DNA of 64,000 nt from Gammaproteobacteria bacterium RIFCSPHIGHO2_12_FULL_36_30. GTDB taxonomy: Bacteria > Pseudomonadota > Gammaproteobacteria > Coxiellales > Coxiellaceae. A program made the position numbers and the translations under genes. Below the pieces are notes generated by a model, which saw only the letters and a program-made list of their open reading frames with translations, did not search any database and was not told the origin of the DNA. Positions within the stretch are counted from its first letter, which is position 1; each line of letters opens with the position of its first letter. Location of the stretch: NCBI GenBank assembly GCA_001801815.1, contig MGXU01000001.1:186001-250000 (forward strand), read 5' to 3'. Shown piece after piece: positions 18,401 to 24,639 of the stretch.

Positions 18401-18705
18401 TTTTCACTATCGTTGGTTCTATTTGTATGTATTATTTTTGCTTTTGTGAAATCAACACCTTCATAACTTAGCATTGTAAAAATTTTTTCGTCCCACACTA
18501 AATTACCGGTTACTTTTAATGCTATAAATTTTTTAAAACCTTTTTTTACTAACTGTGTAAATTCTTCACCTGTTACTTCACCATCACTCACAGTCGCATT
18601 ATTTATTTCATTTTGTTCTTCTGAAGTGAAGTTATCTTTTTTTAATTTCCAACGTGGAAAAGGTTTGTCTTTATCATCTTTGATAGTGAGTGTATTTATC
18701 GGCAT
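15439..18705 (-). CDS. Large pentapeptide-repeat-containing orphan protein, candidate effector
   Basis: 1,088 residues from the ATG at 18705, preceded by AGAGG at good spacing; an upstream in-frame start at 18744 adds 13 residues without a convincing site. No signal peptide or membrane helix. Residues about 222-287 form degenerate pentapeptide repeats (NLSDIDF, ANFQNADFRG, ANFQHAQF), which fold as a right-handed beta-helix. The rest is helical, charged and lysine-rich, with a Ser/Thr/Pro-rich linker near residue 460. I recognise no catalytic motif. Size, isolation, eukaryote-like low complexity and a charged C-terminal tail resemble Dot/Icm effectors; that is inference. Single gene between csrA and the hibernation factor. 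Confidence 0.7.
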   Translation of the reverse strand: MPINTLTIKDDKDKPFPRWKLKKDNFTSEEQNEINNATVSDGEVTGEEFTQLVKKGFKKFIALKVTGNLVWDEKIFTMLSYEGVDFTKAKIIHTNRTNDSEKTSERFCIVENDADAVDAIINRINALQLKKLEKLDFEKGVVVPDIVLNLLQDKTGTIEKLSKDKTLTTWQNALKEAKKSAEKLARAEMTTSVTGYIYISPADLIKKINEGHRFFRSIQITGDLDLSKIKNLSDIDFGNAIFTGSVNFSDCKLNNANFQNADFRGNIILDGADIRAANFQHAQFDASIHVDEKTIRDTRTRLTGYISGKPNWKNSEIKQITYQLGSGENKVEAIVYSSNKNAQGLDRSKGEGDIEIDAKNASELFKIFKTRYAFLRAKENWLWRQRGDMVARLNNTKLTDLEKIQTLFRHAQNEKTSKTYQALQEALKEFKIKKNTILERSPSELSVVTTTPRDPSTRPASVVENSPELEVQDKKNPLWDFFIVKANQISMQSSEVVIKKADLQNCFSDYKNSGEELITLNHALQTAIKDSHTILDRALASFSSPDLVGNDLNDSPARKAHQNKILAAYIFLKVVTGEESVAEYNRKLKEIILPGYLKHIVYHQTHSEGHVRHNLIAALLKESGVAENVFVAHSDQRTQTSRSPAIFHSSKDREFLRDCQSKWEWMSFADLKNVLDQKIVVNVNNQMKKHIGCDSEILTRLARQYYLAELIKAERFEEAKYEASAMKEAFGNSLFSKTSEMDAAFSVAIDELKKKMIQEVQTAFSANIDNAVNQFGLRHKNLADSLNIILNNLGVSDEYDVAIKQKYTAFFNASSYISHGITTTKALQSLANYVLERKSLDANLLEKLNPATNYYSFVWIDESKKIKLVNALTIEWKKESDNSRKELLSALITMINNAVPISKLLTPNEANIVPLSSDAFKKMIHAVYRVDDVKIKLQNVLDNIWGYKNFSKVIIRNTNDELSFATPTDQKTKSLIGRDVFDSSDNNFRKYMHAYNLHKKLSVELKKLTDADRDCQKNCASCFQKIEEELVAITLALGDEAGKNFGGLISTALESVKHARTEWIKKVDQTVCQVQPSVLTSKRVAPRP

Positions 18706-18926
18706 ATGTGCCTCTTTTTTTATCTGTTTATTCCAATCTACCACATCATTATTAAAAATAGCTTAAGAGTTGTAACAAACTGTTTTTAAGGATTTCTGCA
18801 ACGGTAAATCAATAAGATACAAAAAACACTTCCAAAAATCCGAACTATACTTACAATGGTGACGGGCAAAAATGCCCGCAGTGAAATAATCACTTGAATT
18901 TATTGAAATATAACAAGGAGACATTT

Positions 18927-19469
18927 ATGCAAGTCCCCGTGCAAATTACTTTTCGCGGCTTGGATCATTCAGATGCTGTGAAAGAACATATCGAAGAAAA
19001 AATAGATAAATTACAACAATTTTGTCAGAACATTGTAGCGTGTCATGTTGTTGTTGAATTTGAAAATAAAAATCAACATCGCGGTAATTTACATAATACA
19101 CGCGTTACGCTTGCTGTTCCTGGAAAAGAATTAGTGGCAACGCATAATGAAAATGAAGATATGTATCTTTCAATTCGTTCTGCGTTTGATGATATGACAC
19201 GTCAATTAGAAGAATATATAAAAGATTTACGTAATGGAAAAAATCATCAGGCAATGATTTACGGGAAAATCGTGCGTTTATTTAATGCGGATGGATTTGG
19301 ATTTATTGAAAGCGATGATGGCACTGAATTTTATTTTAATGCAAATCATGTTGCACATCCTGATTTTCATAAATTATCAGTTGGCATGCCTGTTCATTTC
19401 GTTCAGGAAATGGGACATGATGGACCGCAAGCGCATCGCGTAAAAGTAATTGAAAAACGTGCTGATTAA
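18927..19469 (+). CDS. Ribosome hibernation factor (HPF/RaiA) fused to a cold-shock domain
   Basis: 180 residues. Residues 1-100 are an S30AE/HPF domain, which binds the 30S decoding centre in starved cells; residues about 108-178 form a cold-shock nucleic-acid-binding fold (YGKIVRLFNADGFGFIES, EFYFNANHV, VHFVQE). The start at 18927 has a perfect AAGGAG site; the longer frame from 18894 does not. The C-terminal domain differs from the dimerising tail of long HPF and might add RNA binding. Ends at a strong hairpin terminator. Confidence 0.9.
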   Translation: MQVPVQITFRGLDHSDAVKEHIEEKIDKLQQFCQNIVACHVVVEFENKNQHRGNLHNTRVTLAVPGKELVATHNENEDMYLSIRSAFDDMTRQLEEYIKDLRNGKNHQAMIYGKIVRLFNADGFGFIESDDGTEFYFNANHVAHPDFHKLSVGMPVHFVQEMGHDGPQAHRVKVIEKRAD

Positions 19470-19480
19470 TTTTGATATGA

Positions 19481-19507
19481 GGCGTAAGATTTTTTACGCC
19501 TTTTTTA
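19481..19507 (+). terminator. Rho-independent terminator after the HPF-CSD gene
   Basis: GGCGTAA (19481-19487) pairs with TTACGCC (19494-19500), followed by TTTTTT. It lies between convergent genes and its 3' edge touches the last codons of the PEBP gene, so it may serve mainly the plus strand. Confidence 0.85.
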
Positions 19508-19996
19508 TTCCCACACAATTGTTTTCGCTAAAACATGACCTTTAATTTTTTGTTCCAACACTTCACCTGTCATTGGCGTAGTTGCTGAAAAACGTTTATC
19601 TAGCGCATATAATTCTACAATCACAGGATATTCTGTATTGTCAGCACAAATTGAATGATAATTTTTTTCACCCCAACTATTCACACCTTCATCGTAAGGC
19701 GACATATGAACATTAGCACCGTAAGGTAATTGAGTGGTTTGCACTGGTAAATTATAAACGACCCAATAATATTTCTGTTTATTCATTGTTGTAAATGTAT
19801 TCGCATCTTTGATAATGAATGCCAATGAACTTGCTTCAGGCGGAACATCTTTCCACTGAAATTGCGGTGATTGTGTACGTTGCACGCAGATTATTTTATT
19901 TTCTTTTTCTAAAAACGGGGGTTTCATTGTTAATTGAGTGGAATGTCCAGGATCATTTCCAATCAAGCAGGCAAGTAGTGTTAAAGTATCGAACAT
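19505..19996 (-). CDS. YbhB/YbcL-type phosphatidylethanolamine-binding (PEBP) protein
   Basis: 163 residues with the bacterial PEBP/RKIP-like fold signature: PQFQWKDVPPEASSLAFIIKDANT, then WVVYNLP and YHSICAD, and the late VIVELYALDKR strand. Bacterial members are small globular proteins of uncertain role. The N-terminus is moderately hydrophobic (FDTLTLLACLIG), possibly a weak export signal with a cysteine at residue 10, or the true start may be further in. Convergent with the HPF-CSD gene, divergent from cdd. Confidence 0.85.
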   Translation of the reverse strand: MFDTLTLLACLIGNDPGHSTQLTMKPPFLEKENKIICVQRTQSPQFQWKDVPPEASSLAFIIKDANTFTTMNKQKYYWVVYNLPVQTTQLPYGANVHMSPYDEGVNSWGEKNYHSICADNTEYPVIVELYALDKRFSATTPMTGEVLEQKIKGHVLAKTIVWE

Positions 19997-20050
19997 ATTG
20001 CTAAATCCGTTTATAATAACCGCCCTAGTTTGATTATACTGGAGAATCTT

Positions 20051-20458
20051 GTGAAAACACCACCGGTTGATATGTTAGTGGCTGCAAAAGCCGTATTGCC
20101 TAATGCGTATACACCTTATTCTCATTTTCAAGTTGCGGCTGTTTTGCGCGCTGAAAATGGAAAATTATTTTCAGGATGTAATGTAGAAAATGCTTCTTTT
20201 TCGCTGACATTATGTGCAGAAGCAGTTGCGATGGGAACACTGATTGCACAGGGTTGTAAAAAAATTACGGAGGTGTTGGTTTTAGTTCCCGGTCATAAAA
20301 TTTGTTCATTGTGTGGCGCTTGCCGTCAACGCCTATTAGAATGCGCATCACCTGAAACCATTATTCATTTATGTACAACAGAAGGTAATTATCAACAAAC
20401 TACACTCGCTGAATTATTACCGCATGCATTTGGGCCTAAAAATTTAGAGGAAAAATAA
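20051..20458 (+). CDS. cdd: Cytidine deaminase
   Basis: Deaminates cytidine and deoxycytidine to uridine forms in pyrimidine salvage. About 135 residues, the short tetrameric type. Zinc-site motifs: CAEAVAMG (the catalytic Glu) and CSLCGACRQ (two Cys ligands); CNVENASF precedes them. I take the GTG at 20051 as start because GGAGA lies five bases upstream; the TTG at 20030 lacks a site. Followed two bases later by the purine nucleoside phosphorylase gene. Confidence 0.94.
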   Translation: MKTPPVDMLVAAKAVLPNAYTPYSHFQVAAVLRAENGKLFSGCNVENASFSLTLCAEAVAMGTLIAQGCKKITEVLVLVPGHKICSLCGACRQRLLECASPETIIHLCTTEGNYQQTTLAELLPHAFGPKNLEEK

Positions 20459-20459
20459 C

Positions 20460-21275
20460 ATGACACAATCTGCAATCAACGCTGCAAAAATAATTTCGCA
20501 AAAAGCACCGGGATTTAAGCCTGTTTTTGCAATGACATTAGGATCTGGTTTAGGTGAGCTCGCTGATTTATTAACGGATGTTGTAAAAATTTCTTATGCT
20601 GATTTACCCGATTTTCCAAAATGCACTGTTGCAGGACACGCAGGAAATTTATTTTTAGGAAAATTAAATGGGTTATCTGTCGCATTTTTGCAAGGACGCG
20701 CACACTATTATGAAGGTGTTTCTGATGTTGTCGCAAAAACTTATATTCGTACATTAAAATTAATTGGCTGCGAATCTATTTTAATTACCAATGCTGCGGG
20801 ATCAATGCGCGAAAATATTGTGCCGGGAAATTTAGTTTTAATTAATGATTATATTAATTTTCAATTTAGGAATGTTTTAGCTGGTGAAAATCAAGATGAT
20901 TTTGGTCCACGTTTTCTCGGCATGGAAGATACATTTGATATTACATTACGTGAAAAATTATTATCACTTTCAAAAAAATTATCTGTGCCTTTGCAGCAAG
21001 GTGTTTATTTTGCAGTATTAGGCCCACAATTCGAAACACCCGCTGAAATAAAATGTTTTCGCACAATGGGTGGTGATGTTATTGCGATGTCGGCGATTAA
21101 TGAAATTGTCACAGCGCATCATTGCGGAATGCGTGTTGCAATGATTTCTGTGATTAGCAATATGGCGGCTGGAATGAGTTCTGAAAAATTAAGTCATGAA
21201 CTTACTTTATCGGGTGTGAAAAAAGGTGCGGAGAGTTTGAAGAAATTGGTGCTGGAGTTTGTAGGAACGTTTTGA
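20460..21275 (+). CDS. punA: Purine nucleoside phosphorylase (trimeric PNP family)
   Basis: Splits inosine and guanosine (or the deoxy forms) with phosphate into base and ribose 1-phosphate. 271 residues; family motifs TLGSGLGELAD, GRAHYYEG (phosphate site), ITNAAGSM and GPQFETPAEI with the C-terminal VIAMSAINE and ISNMAAGM. Co-directional and contiguous with cdd, making a small nucleoside-salvage operon. Confidence 0.93.
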   Translation: MTQSAINAAKIISQKAPGFKPVFAMTLGSGLGELADLLTDVVKISYADLPDFPKCTVAGHAGNLFLGKLNGLSVAFLQGRAHYYEGVSDVVAKTYIRTLKLIGCESILITNAAGSMRENIVPGNLVLINDYINFQFRNVLAGENQDDFGPRFLGMEDTFDITLREKLLSLSKKLSVPLQQGVYFAVLGPQFETPAEIKCFRTMGGDVIAMSAINEIVTAHHCGMRVAMISVISNMAAGMSSEKLSHELTLSGVKKGAESLKKLVLEFVGTF

Positions 21276-21300
21276 TTCTATAAAGTTGCCGCAAATATTT

Positions 21301-21345
21301 ATGGTGGGAAAATGCAGTTTCCCCACATTGACATTTTCCCACCAT
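21301..21345 (+). promoter_or_regulatory. Perfect 14 bp inverted repeat, putative operator
   Basis: ATGGTGGGAAAATG (21301-21314) and its exact complement CATTTTCCCACCAT (21332-21345) are 17 bases apart. The right arm overlaps the last base pairs of the -35 box and the spacer of the promoter at 21328-21355. No T-run follows, so it is a poor terminator for punA. Autorepression by the downstream antitoxin-like protein is the simplest reading. Confidence 0.65.
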
Positions 21346-21355
21346 ATGCTATACT
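21328..21355 (+). promoter_or_regulatory. Predicted sigma70 promoter of the antitoxin-like gene
   Basis: Consensus TTGACA at 21328-21333, 16 bases, TATACT at 21350-21355. The start codon is 31 bases downstream. The promoter is embedded in the inverted repeat described separately. Confidence 0.7.
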
Positions 21356-21385
21356 GAGTAGTGTAAGTAATAAAATGAGGTCGTT

Positions 21386-21631
21386 ATGCGTGCTCCTAAA
21401 ATTGTCAGACCAGATGCAAAAGGCAGGGTGAATCTAGGCGCATTGCCAGCGGGCATCAGTGGATTCAAACTCACAACCGATAAAGATGGTCGTTTTATTT
21501 TAGAGCCACTCACAGAAATTCCTGCTCGCGAAAAATGGATATTTGAAAATCCAAAATTACTCTCCAAGGTTCAAAAAGGCTTGAAAGATGCCGTGGGAAG
21601 AAAGCTTACGAAAATGGAATTTTCTAAATAA
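21386..21631 (+). CDS. Small AbrB-like/antitoxin-type DNA-binding protein, orphan
   Basis: 81 residues. The first half (DAKGRVNLGAL, FKLTTDKDGRFILEPLTEIP) has the swapped-hairpin pattern of AbrB/SpoVT-like antitoxins, and the second (EKWIFENPKLLSKVQKGLKDA) is the helical tail usually seen on antitoxins paired with a RelE/YoeB-type toxin. No toxin gene follows: 49 bases after the stop the palindromic element copy 2 begins. It therefore looks like an orphan antitoxin or a free-standing regulator. Confidence 0.7.
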   Translation: MRAPKIVRPDAKGRVNLGALPAGISGFKLTTDKDGRFILEPLTEIPAREKWIFENPKLLSKVQKGLKDAVGRKLTKMEFSK

Positions 21632-21680
21632 AAAACAAATGACGGTTTTTGCAATTATTTCATATCCATAATTAATAAGA

Positions 21681-21920
21681 GTTTCGCACTGTTGAATCTT
21701 TGCTCTCACTCGCAATAATGTACCTGAAAAAAACAAATTGAGATGTAAAGATACGACCTATCGCTTTTTCCGCTCGAAAATGAACCGTCCCTGGTTCGGT
21801 CCCGCGTCTGTCGTGACGCTACTCGCTGCAAAAGCGATAGGTCATATCTTTCCATCAACTTAATTTAATATTTTCAGTTACATTATCACTCGCTCGTTTA
21901 AGATTTGTGAGGTGCGAAAC
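21681..21920 (-). repeat. 240 bp nested palindromic element, copy 2 (inverted relative to copy 1)
   Basis: Reverse complement of the element at 10638-10875 over its whole length with scattered substitutions. Inner arms are 21742-21769 and 21830-21855; outer ends are GTTTCGCAC and GTGCGAAAC. The central small inverted repeat is less perfect (GAACCG/TGGTTC). It separates the orphan antitoxin from the 3' end of the uridine phosphorylase-like gene. The conserved substitutions within both arms hint at selection for base-pairing. Confidence 0.9.
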
Positions 21921-21929
21921 AACTTGAAT

Positions 21930-22820
21930 TTATAACAACGCCAACACTTTCTGAATCATCTGTTCAACCACCCGATCAGGATTACTTGAAAAAGAATGTG
22001 TAAAACGATTTGCGAGAATTGCATTGATAGAACATGCATCATGATTTAATAAACGCGCCATGCCGTAAATTGCAGCGGTTTCCATTTCTAAATTTGTGAT
22101 GACGTGATTTTCTACTTTTATTTTTCGCGCGACTGAAAAAATTCCAGGCTCACTTAATTGTGCGCGTAATTGTCTATTTTGCGGACCATAAAATCCAGGG
22201 CACGTTAAAGTAATTCCAGTTAATCCTAAATTATTTTTTTCAAATAAATCAATCAAAGATTTCGCGCCTGCTGCAACATATAATGTATTGAGAAATGGTG
22301 TGGCAGAAAATTTTTCTCGGCACGCAGTTAATAATTTTTTTTCTGCTTCATTATTTTTCCAATCATAATATAAAACTAAACCATCTAATCCAACACCAAA
22401 TGATGATATTAATAATGAATCTACATCAATATGATCTTGCAATGCACCGCTGGTTCCCATACGAATAAAATTTAATTTTTTATGATTGTTTTTGACAACG
22501 CGATTTTTTAAATCAATATTGTGCAATGCGTCTAATTCATTCATCGTAATATCAATATTGCCTGCGCCGATACCCGTTCCAACAACGCTAATATGTTTCT
22601 TACCAATAAAACCAGTGTGTGTGACGAATTCACGTTTTGTTTTTTGTACTTCAATGCGATCAAAATATTTTGAAACTTGTTTTACGCGATTCGGATCGCC
22701 GACTAAAATAATGGTGTCAGCAATTTCTTCTGGTAATAAATTTAAATGATAAACACTGCCATCAGCGTTTAATACTAATTCTGATTCCATGAGTGTTGAA
22801 TCCATTAACTGAGATGTCAT
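21930..22820 (-). CDS. Nucleoside phosphorylase, uridine phosphorylase-like
   Basis: 296-residue member of the PNP/UDP phosphorylase family. ILVGDPNRV near residue 39 is the phosphate-binding start, GTGIGAGNIDI the next loop, RMGTSGALQ the ribose/phosphate segment, and NLEMETAAIYGMA the nucleoside-binding Glu-Met-Glu motif. This layout fits uridine phosphorylase better than AMP nucleosidase, though substrate is not certain. The start is ATG 22820; a second ATG lies ten codons in. The Rsm-type RNA and its terminator sit just upstream on the same strand, so readthrough could feed this gene. Confidence 0.85.
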   Translation of the reverse strand: MTSQLMDSTLMESELVLNADGSVYHLNLLPEEIADTIILVGDPNRVKQVSKYFDRIEVQKTKREFVTHTGFIGKKHISVVGTGIGAGNIDITMNELDALHNIDLKNRVVKNNHKKLNFIRMGTSGALQDHIDVDSLLISSFGVGLDGLVLYYDWKNNEAEKKLLTACREKFSATPFLNTLYVAAGAKSLIDLFEKNNLGLTGITLTCPGFYGPQNRQLRAQLSEPGIFSVARKIKVENHVITNLEMETAAIYGMARLLNHDACSINAILANRFTHSFSSNPDRVVEQMIQKVLALL

Positions 22821-22841
22821 ACGTTGGCTCTGTGATTAATC

Positions 22842-22869
22842 AAAAAAGAAAGGGTGACCGAAGTCACCC
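22842..22869 (-). terminator. Terminator of the GGA-motif sRNA
   Basis: Minus strand: GGGTGAC, loop TTCG, GTCACCC, then TTTCTTTTTT. The closing C-G pair around TTCG makes a very stable tetraloop. It lies 22 bases before the start of the uridine phosphorylase-like gene. Confidence 0.9.
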
Positions 22870-23010
22870 TTTTTTGGCAATCCCTACCAACGCGTTCTGT
22901 CCTTAGAACCTGTTTCCCTAGAGAAAACTATCCAAGCTGTCGTCACACTTGTGGATTTCCTATCCACACCTCAAGTTCCATTTGAGGCTTAATCATTAAT
23001 CCATGACAAG
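22842..23010 (-). ncRNA. RsmY/RsmZ/CsrB-type sRNA with eight GGA motifs
   Basis: Read on the minus strand, a run of small stem-loops places GGA in the loop: TCAT-GGATTA-ATGA; CCTCAA-ATGGAAC-TTGAGG; GTGGAT-AGGAA-ATCCAC (22951-22967); GTTCT-AAGGAC-AGAAC (22894-22909); TTGG-loop-CCAA with AGGGAT. Eight GGA triplets occur in about 165 nt. It ends in a terminator with a TTCG tetraloop. No reading frame is present. This is the architecture of RNAs that sequester CsrA. The 5' end is estimated from the promoter and could be off by several bases. Confidence 0.8.
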
Positions 23011-23014
23011 ATTC

Positions 23015-23042
23015 AATCTATCAGATTAAATACTTTTAACAA
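23015..23042 (-). promoter_or_regulatory. Predicted promoter of the GGA-motif sRNA
   Basis: On the minus strand TTGTTA (23042-23037), 16 bases, then TAGATT (23020-23015). About 45 bases further upstream an inverted repeat (ATTACT, 8 bases, AGTAAT; 23083-23102) is placed where GacA/LetA-type activators bind at rsm genes, but it does not match their published consensus closely. Confidence 0.5.
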
Positions 23043-23202
23043 GCCCTTAAGGAAACGTTTTTTTATTTTTTTTATTTTTTTGATTACTATTTAATCAGTA
23101 ATGAAAATTTAATTTAAAAATCAGTGTTGTTGCGTTATCATTTTCGTTTTGAAAAATTTGTTTTTTATAATTTTCATATTAGCGCTGACAGGAGCATAAG
23201 CA

Positions 23203-23859
23203 ATGTCGCACAAAAAAGTTGCTGTAATTTTATCAGGATGTGGTGTTTTTGATGGTAGCGAAATTCATGAAGCGGTGAGCACTTTATTAGCGCTTGATTT
23301 GGCGGATGCAACTTACGAATGTTTTGCGCCGAATATTTTGCAAACTCAAGTTGTAAATCATTTAACAAATGCGCATGAAAACGAAAAGCGAAATACATTA
23401 GTTGAAGCAGCGCGAATTGCACGTGGAAAAATTCGTGATATTAAAGATGCTGAGGTAAAAGATTTTGACGCAGCAATTTATCCAGGTGGTCATGGCGCTG
23501 CATTAAATTTATGTGACTTTGGAAAAAATGGTGCGAACATGTCAATTAATGCTGATGTGTTGCGATTTGCGCAAGCAATGAAAAATGCAAAAAAACCGCA
23601 GGGATTTATTTGTATTGCGCCTGCGATGATTTCAAAAATTTATGGTGCGGGTGTTGCACAAACTATCGGAAATGATTTAACGACAAAAGAAAAAATTGAA
23701 AAAATGGGTGGAAAACATGTGGATTGCGCGGTGAATAAAGCTGTTATTGATCATCAAGCAAAAGTCGTTAGCACACCTGCTTATATGCTTGCTAATCGCA
23801 TTAGTGAAGTATTTTCAGGCGTTTCGCAGTTAGTTAAAGACGTTTTAGCGATGGCGTGA
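23203..23859 (+). CDS. elbB: ElbB, DJ-1/PfpI-superfamily glyoxalase-like protein
   Basis: 218 residues of the isoprenoid-biosynthesis-associated ElbB family, in the class I glutamine amidotransferase-like superfamily. Motifs: VILSGCGVFDGSEIHEA at the N-terminus, YPGGHGAALNL (conserved Glu/Gly loop), and the nucleophile-elbow region GFICIAPAM, where the E. coli family carries a cysteine. Function is loosely defined (weak glyoxalase activity). A TTTATTGA-free AT-rich leader and GGAG eight bases before the ATG mark the start. Confidence 0.9.
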   Translation: MSHKKVAVILSGCGVFDGSEIHEAVSTLLALDLADATYECFAPNILQTQVVNHLTNAHENEKRNTLVEAARIARGKIRDIKDAEVKDFDAAIYPGGHGAALNLCDFGKNGANMSINADVLRFAQAMKNAKKPQGFICIAPAMISKIYGAGVAQTIGNDLTTKEKIEKMGGKHVDCAVNKAVIDHQAKVVSTPAYMLANRISEVFSGVSQLVKDVLAMA

Positions 23860-23883
23860 TGTTAACAACAATATTGACGAGAG

Positions 23884-23903
23884 CCATGGGTGTTAACCCA
23901 TGG
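23884..23903. terminator. Hairpin between convergent elbB and rsmE
   Basis: CCATGGG (23884-23890) pairs with CCCATGG (23897-23903) around TGTTAA. The T-run after it is poor (AGTTTATATTTT), so its role as a bidirectional terminator is only likely. Confidence 0.45.
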
Positions 23904-23906
23904 AGT

Positions 23907-24638
23907 TTATATTTTCAAATCACCAAATTTTTCTTGCAGTAGAGTTAACGCAACAACAGTCGCAGTTTCTGTACGTAAAATTCTAGAACCTAATGACATC
24001 GGTATAAAATCTTTTTTCACTGCCTCATTAATTTCACGATCACTAAAACCACCTTCCGCGCCAATCGTTAAAGAAATATTTTTCGCTGATTCAATTTCAC
24101 TAAAAGAATTTTTTTCTTGTCGGGGGCAGCAAATAATATTTATTTTATTTTTTTGTAAAATCCATTCTGAAAATGAAATGGGTAAATGCACAATTGGAAC
24201 AGAACATCTTCCGGATTGTTCAGCAGCAGAAATTGTAATTGCTTGCCAATGCGCAACGCGTTTTGCAAAACGTTCTGCTGATAATTGTACTTGGCAAAAT
24301 TCAGTTATCAATGGTGTAATTTCAGCCACACCTAATTCAACGGATTTTTGAATCGCATAATCCATGCGTTCGCTACGAGAAATTGCTTGTCCTAAATGAA
24401 TTGATAATACAGACTCAACTTTTCTTTCGTGAAATTCAGCAATTTCAACGCAGGCTGTTTTTTTATTTGATGAAATTAATGTTGCGTCAAACTCGCCGCC
24501 TTTACCATTAAATACAACAAACCGTTCACCATTTTTTTTTCGCAATACTTGTAATAAATGATGACTGGCATTTTGATCTAACATCACTGTTAAACCAGTT
24601 GATAAATCGCCTTGATGATAAATTCGAATGCGTCGCAT
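23907..24638 (-). CDS. rsmE: 16S rRNA m3U1498 methyltransferase RsmE
   Basis: SPOUT-fold methyltransferase that N3-methylates U1498 in the 30S decoding region. About 243 residues from the ATG at 24638 (MRRIRIY); an in-frame TTG at 24653 would overlap the upstream gene. Motifs: HHLLQVLRKKNGERF in the PUA-like N-terminus, SRSERMDYAIQKSVELGV, and the SAM-binding knot with IGAEGGFSDREI and LGSRILRTETA. It begins one base after the dinD stop, so both are probably read from one mRNA. Confidence 0.95.
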   Translation of the reverse strand: MRRIRIYHQGDLSTGLTVMLDQNASHHLLQVLRKKNGERFVVFNGKGGEFDATLISSNKKTACVEIAEFHERKVESVLSIHLGQAISRSERMDYAIQKSVELGVAEITPLITEFCQVQLSAERFAKRVAHWQAITISAAEQSGRCSVPIVHLPISFSEWILQKNKINIICCPRQEKNSFSEIESAKNISLTIGAEGGFSDREINEAVKKDFIPMSLGSRILRTETATVVALTLLQEKFGDLKI

Positions 24639-24639
24639 A

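Noticed and set aside
22960-22968. DnaA box-like TATCCACA
   Set aside because: A single copy, part of the GTGGAT/ATCCAC hairpin of the sRNA, with no cluster of boxes.
22876-23010. 6S RNA (ssrS)
   Set aside because: No long rod with central bubble can be drawn, and the characteristic 3' half is absent; the repeated GGA loops fit the Rsm/Csr family much better.
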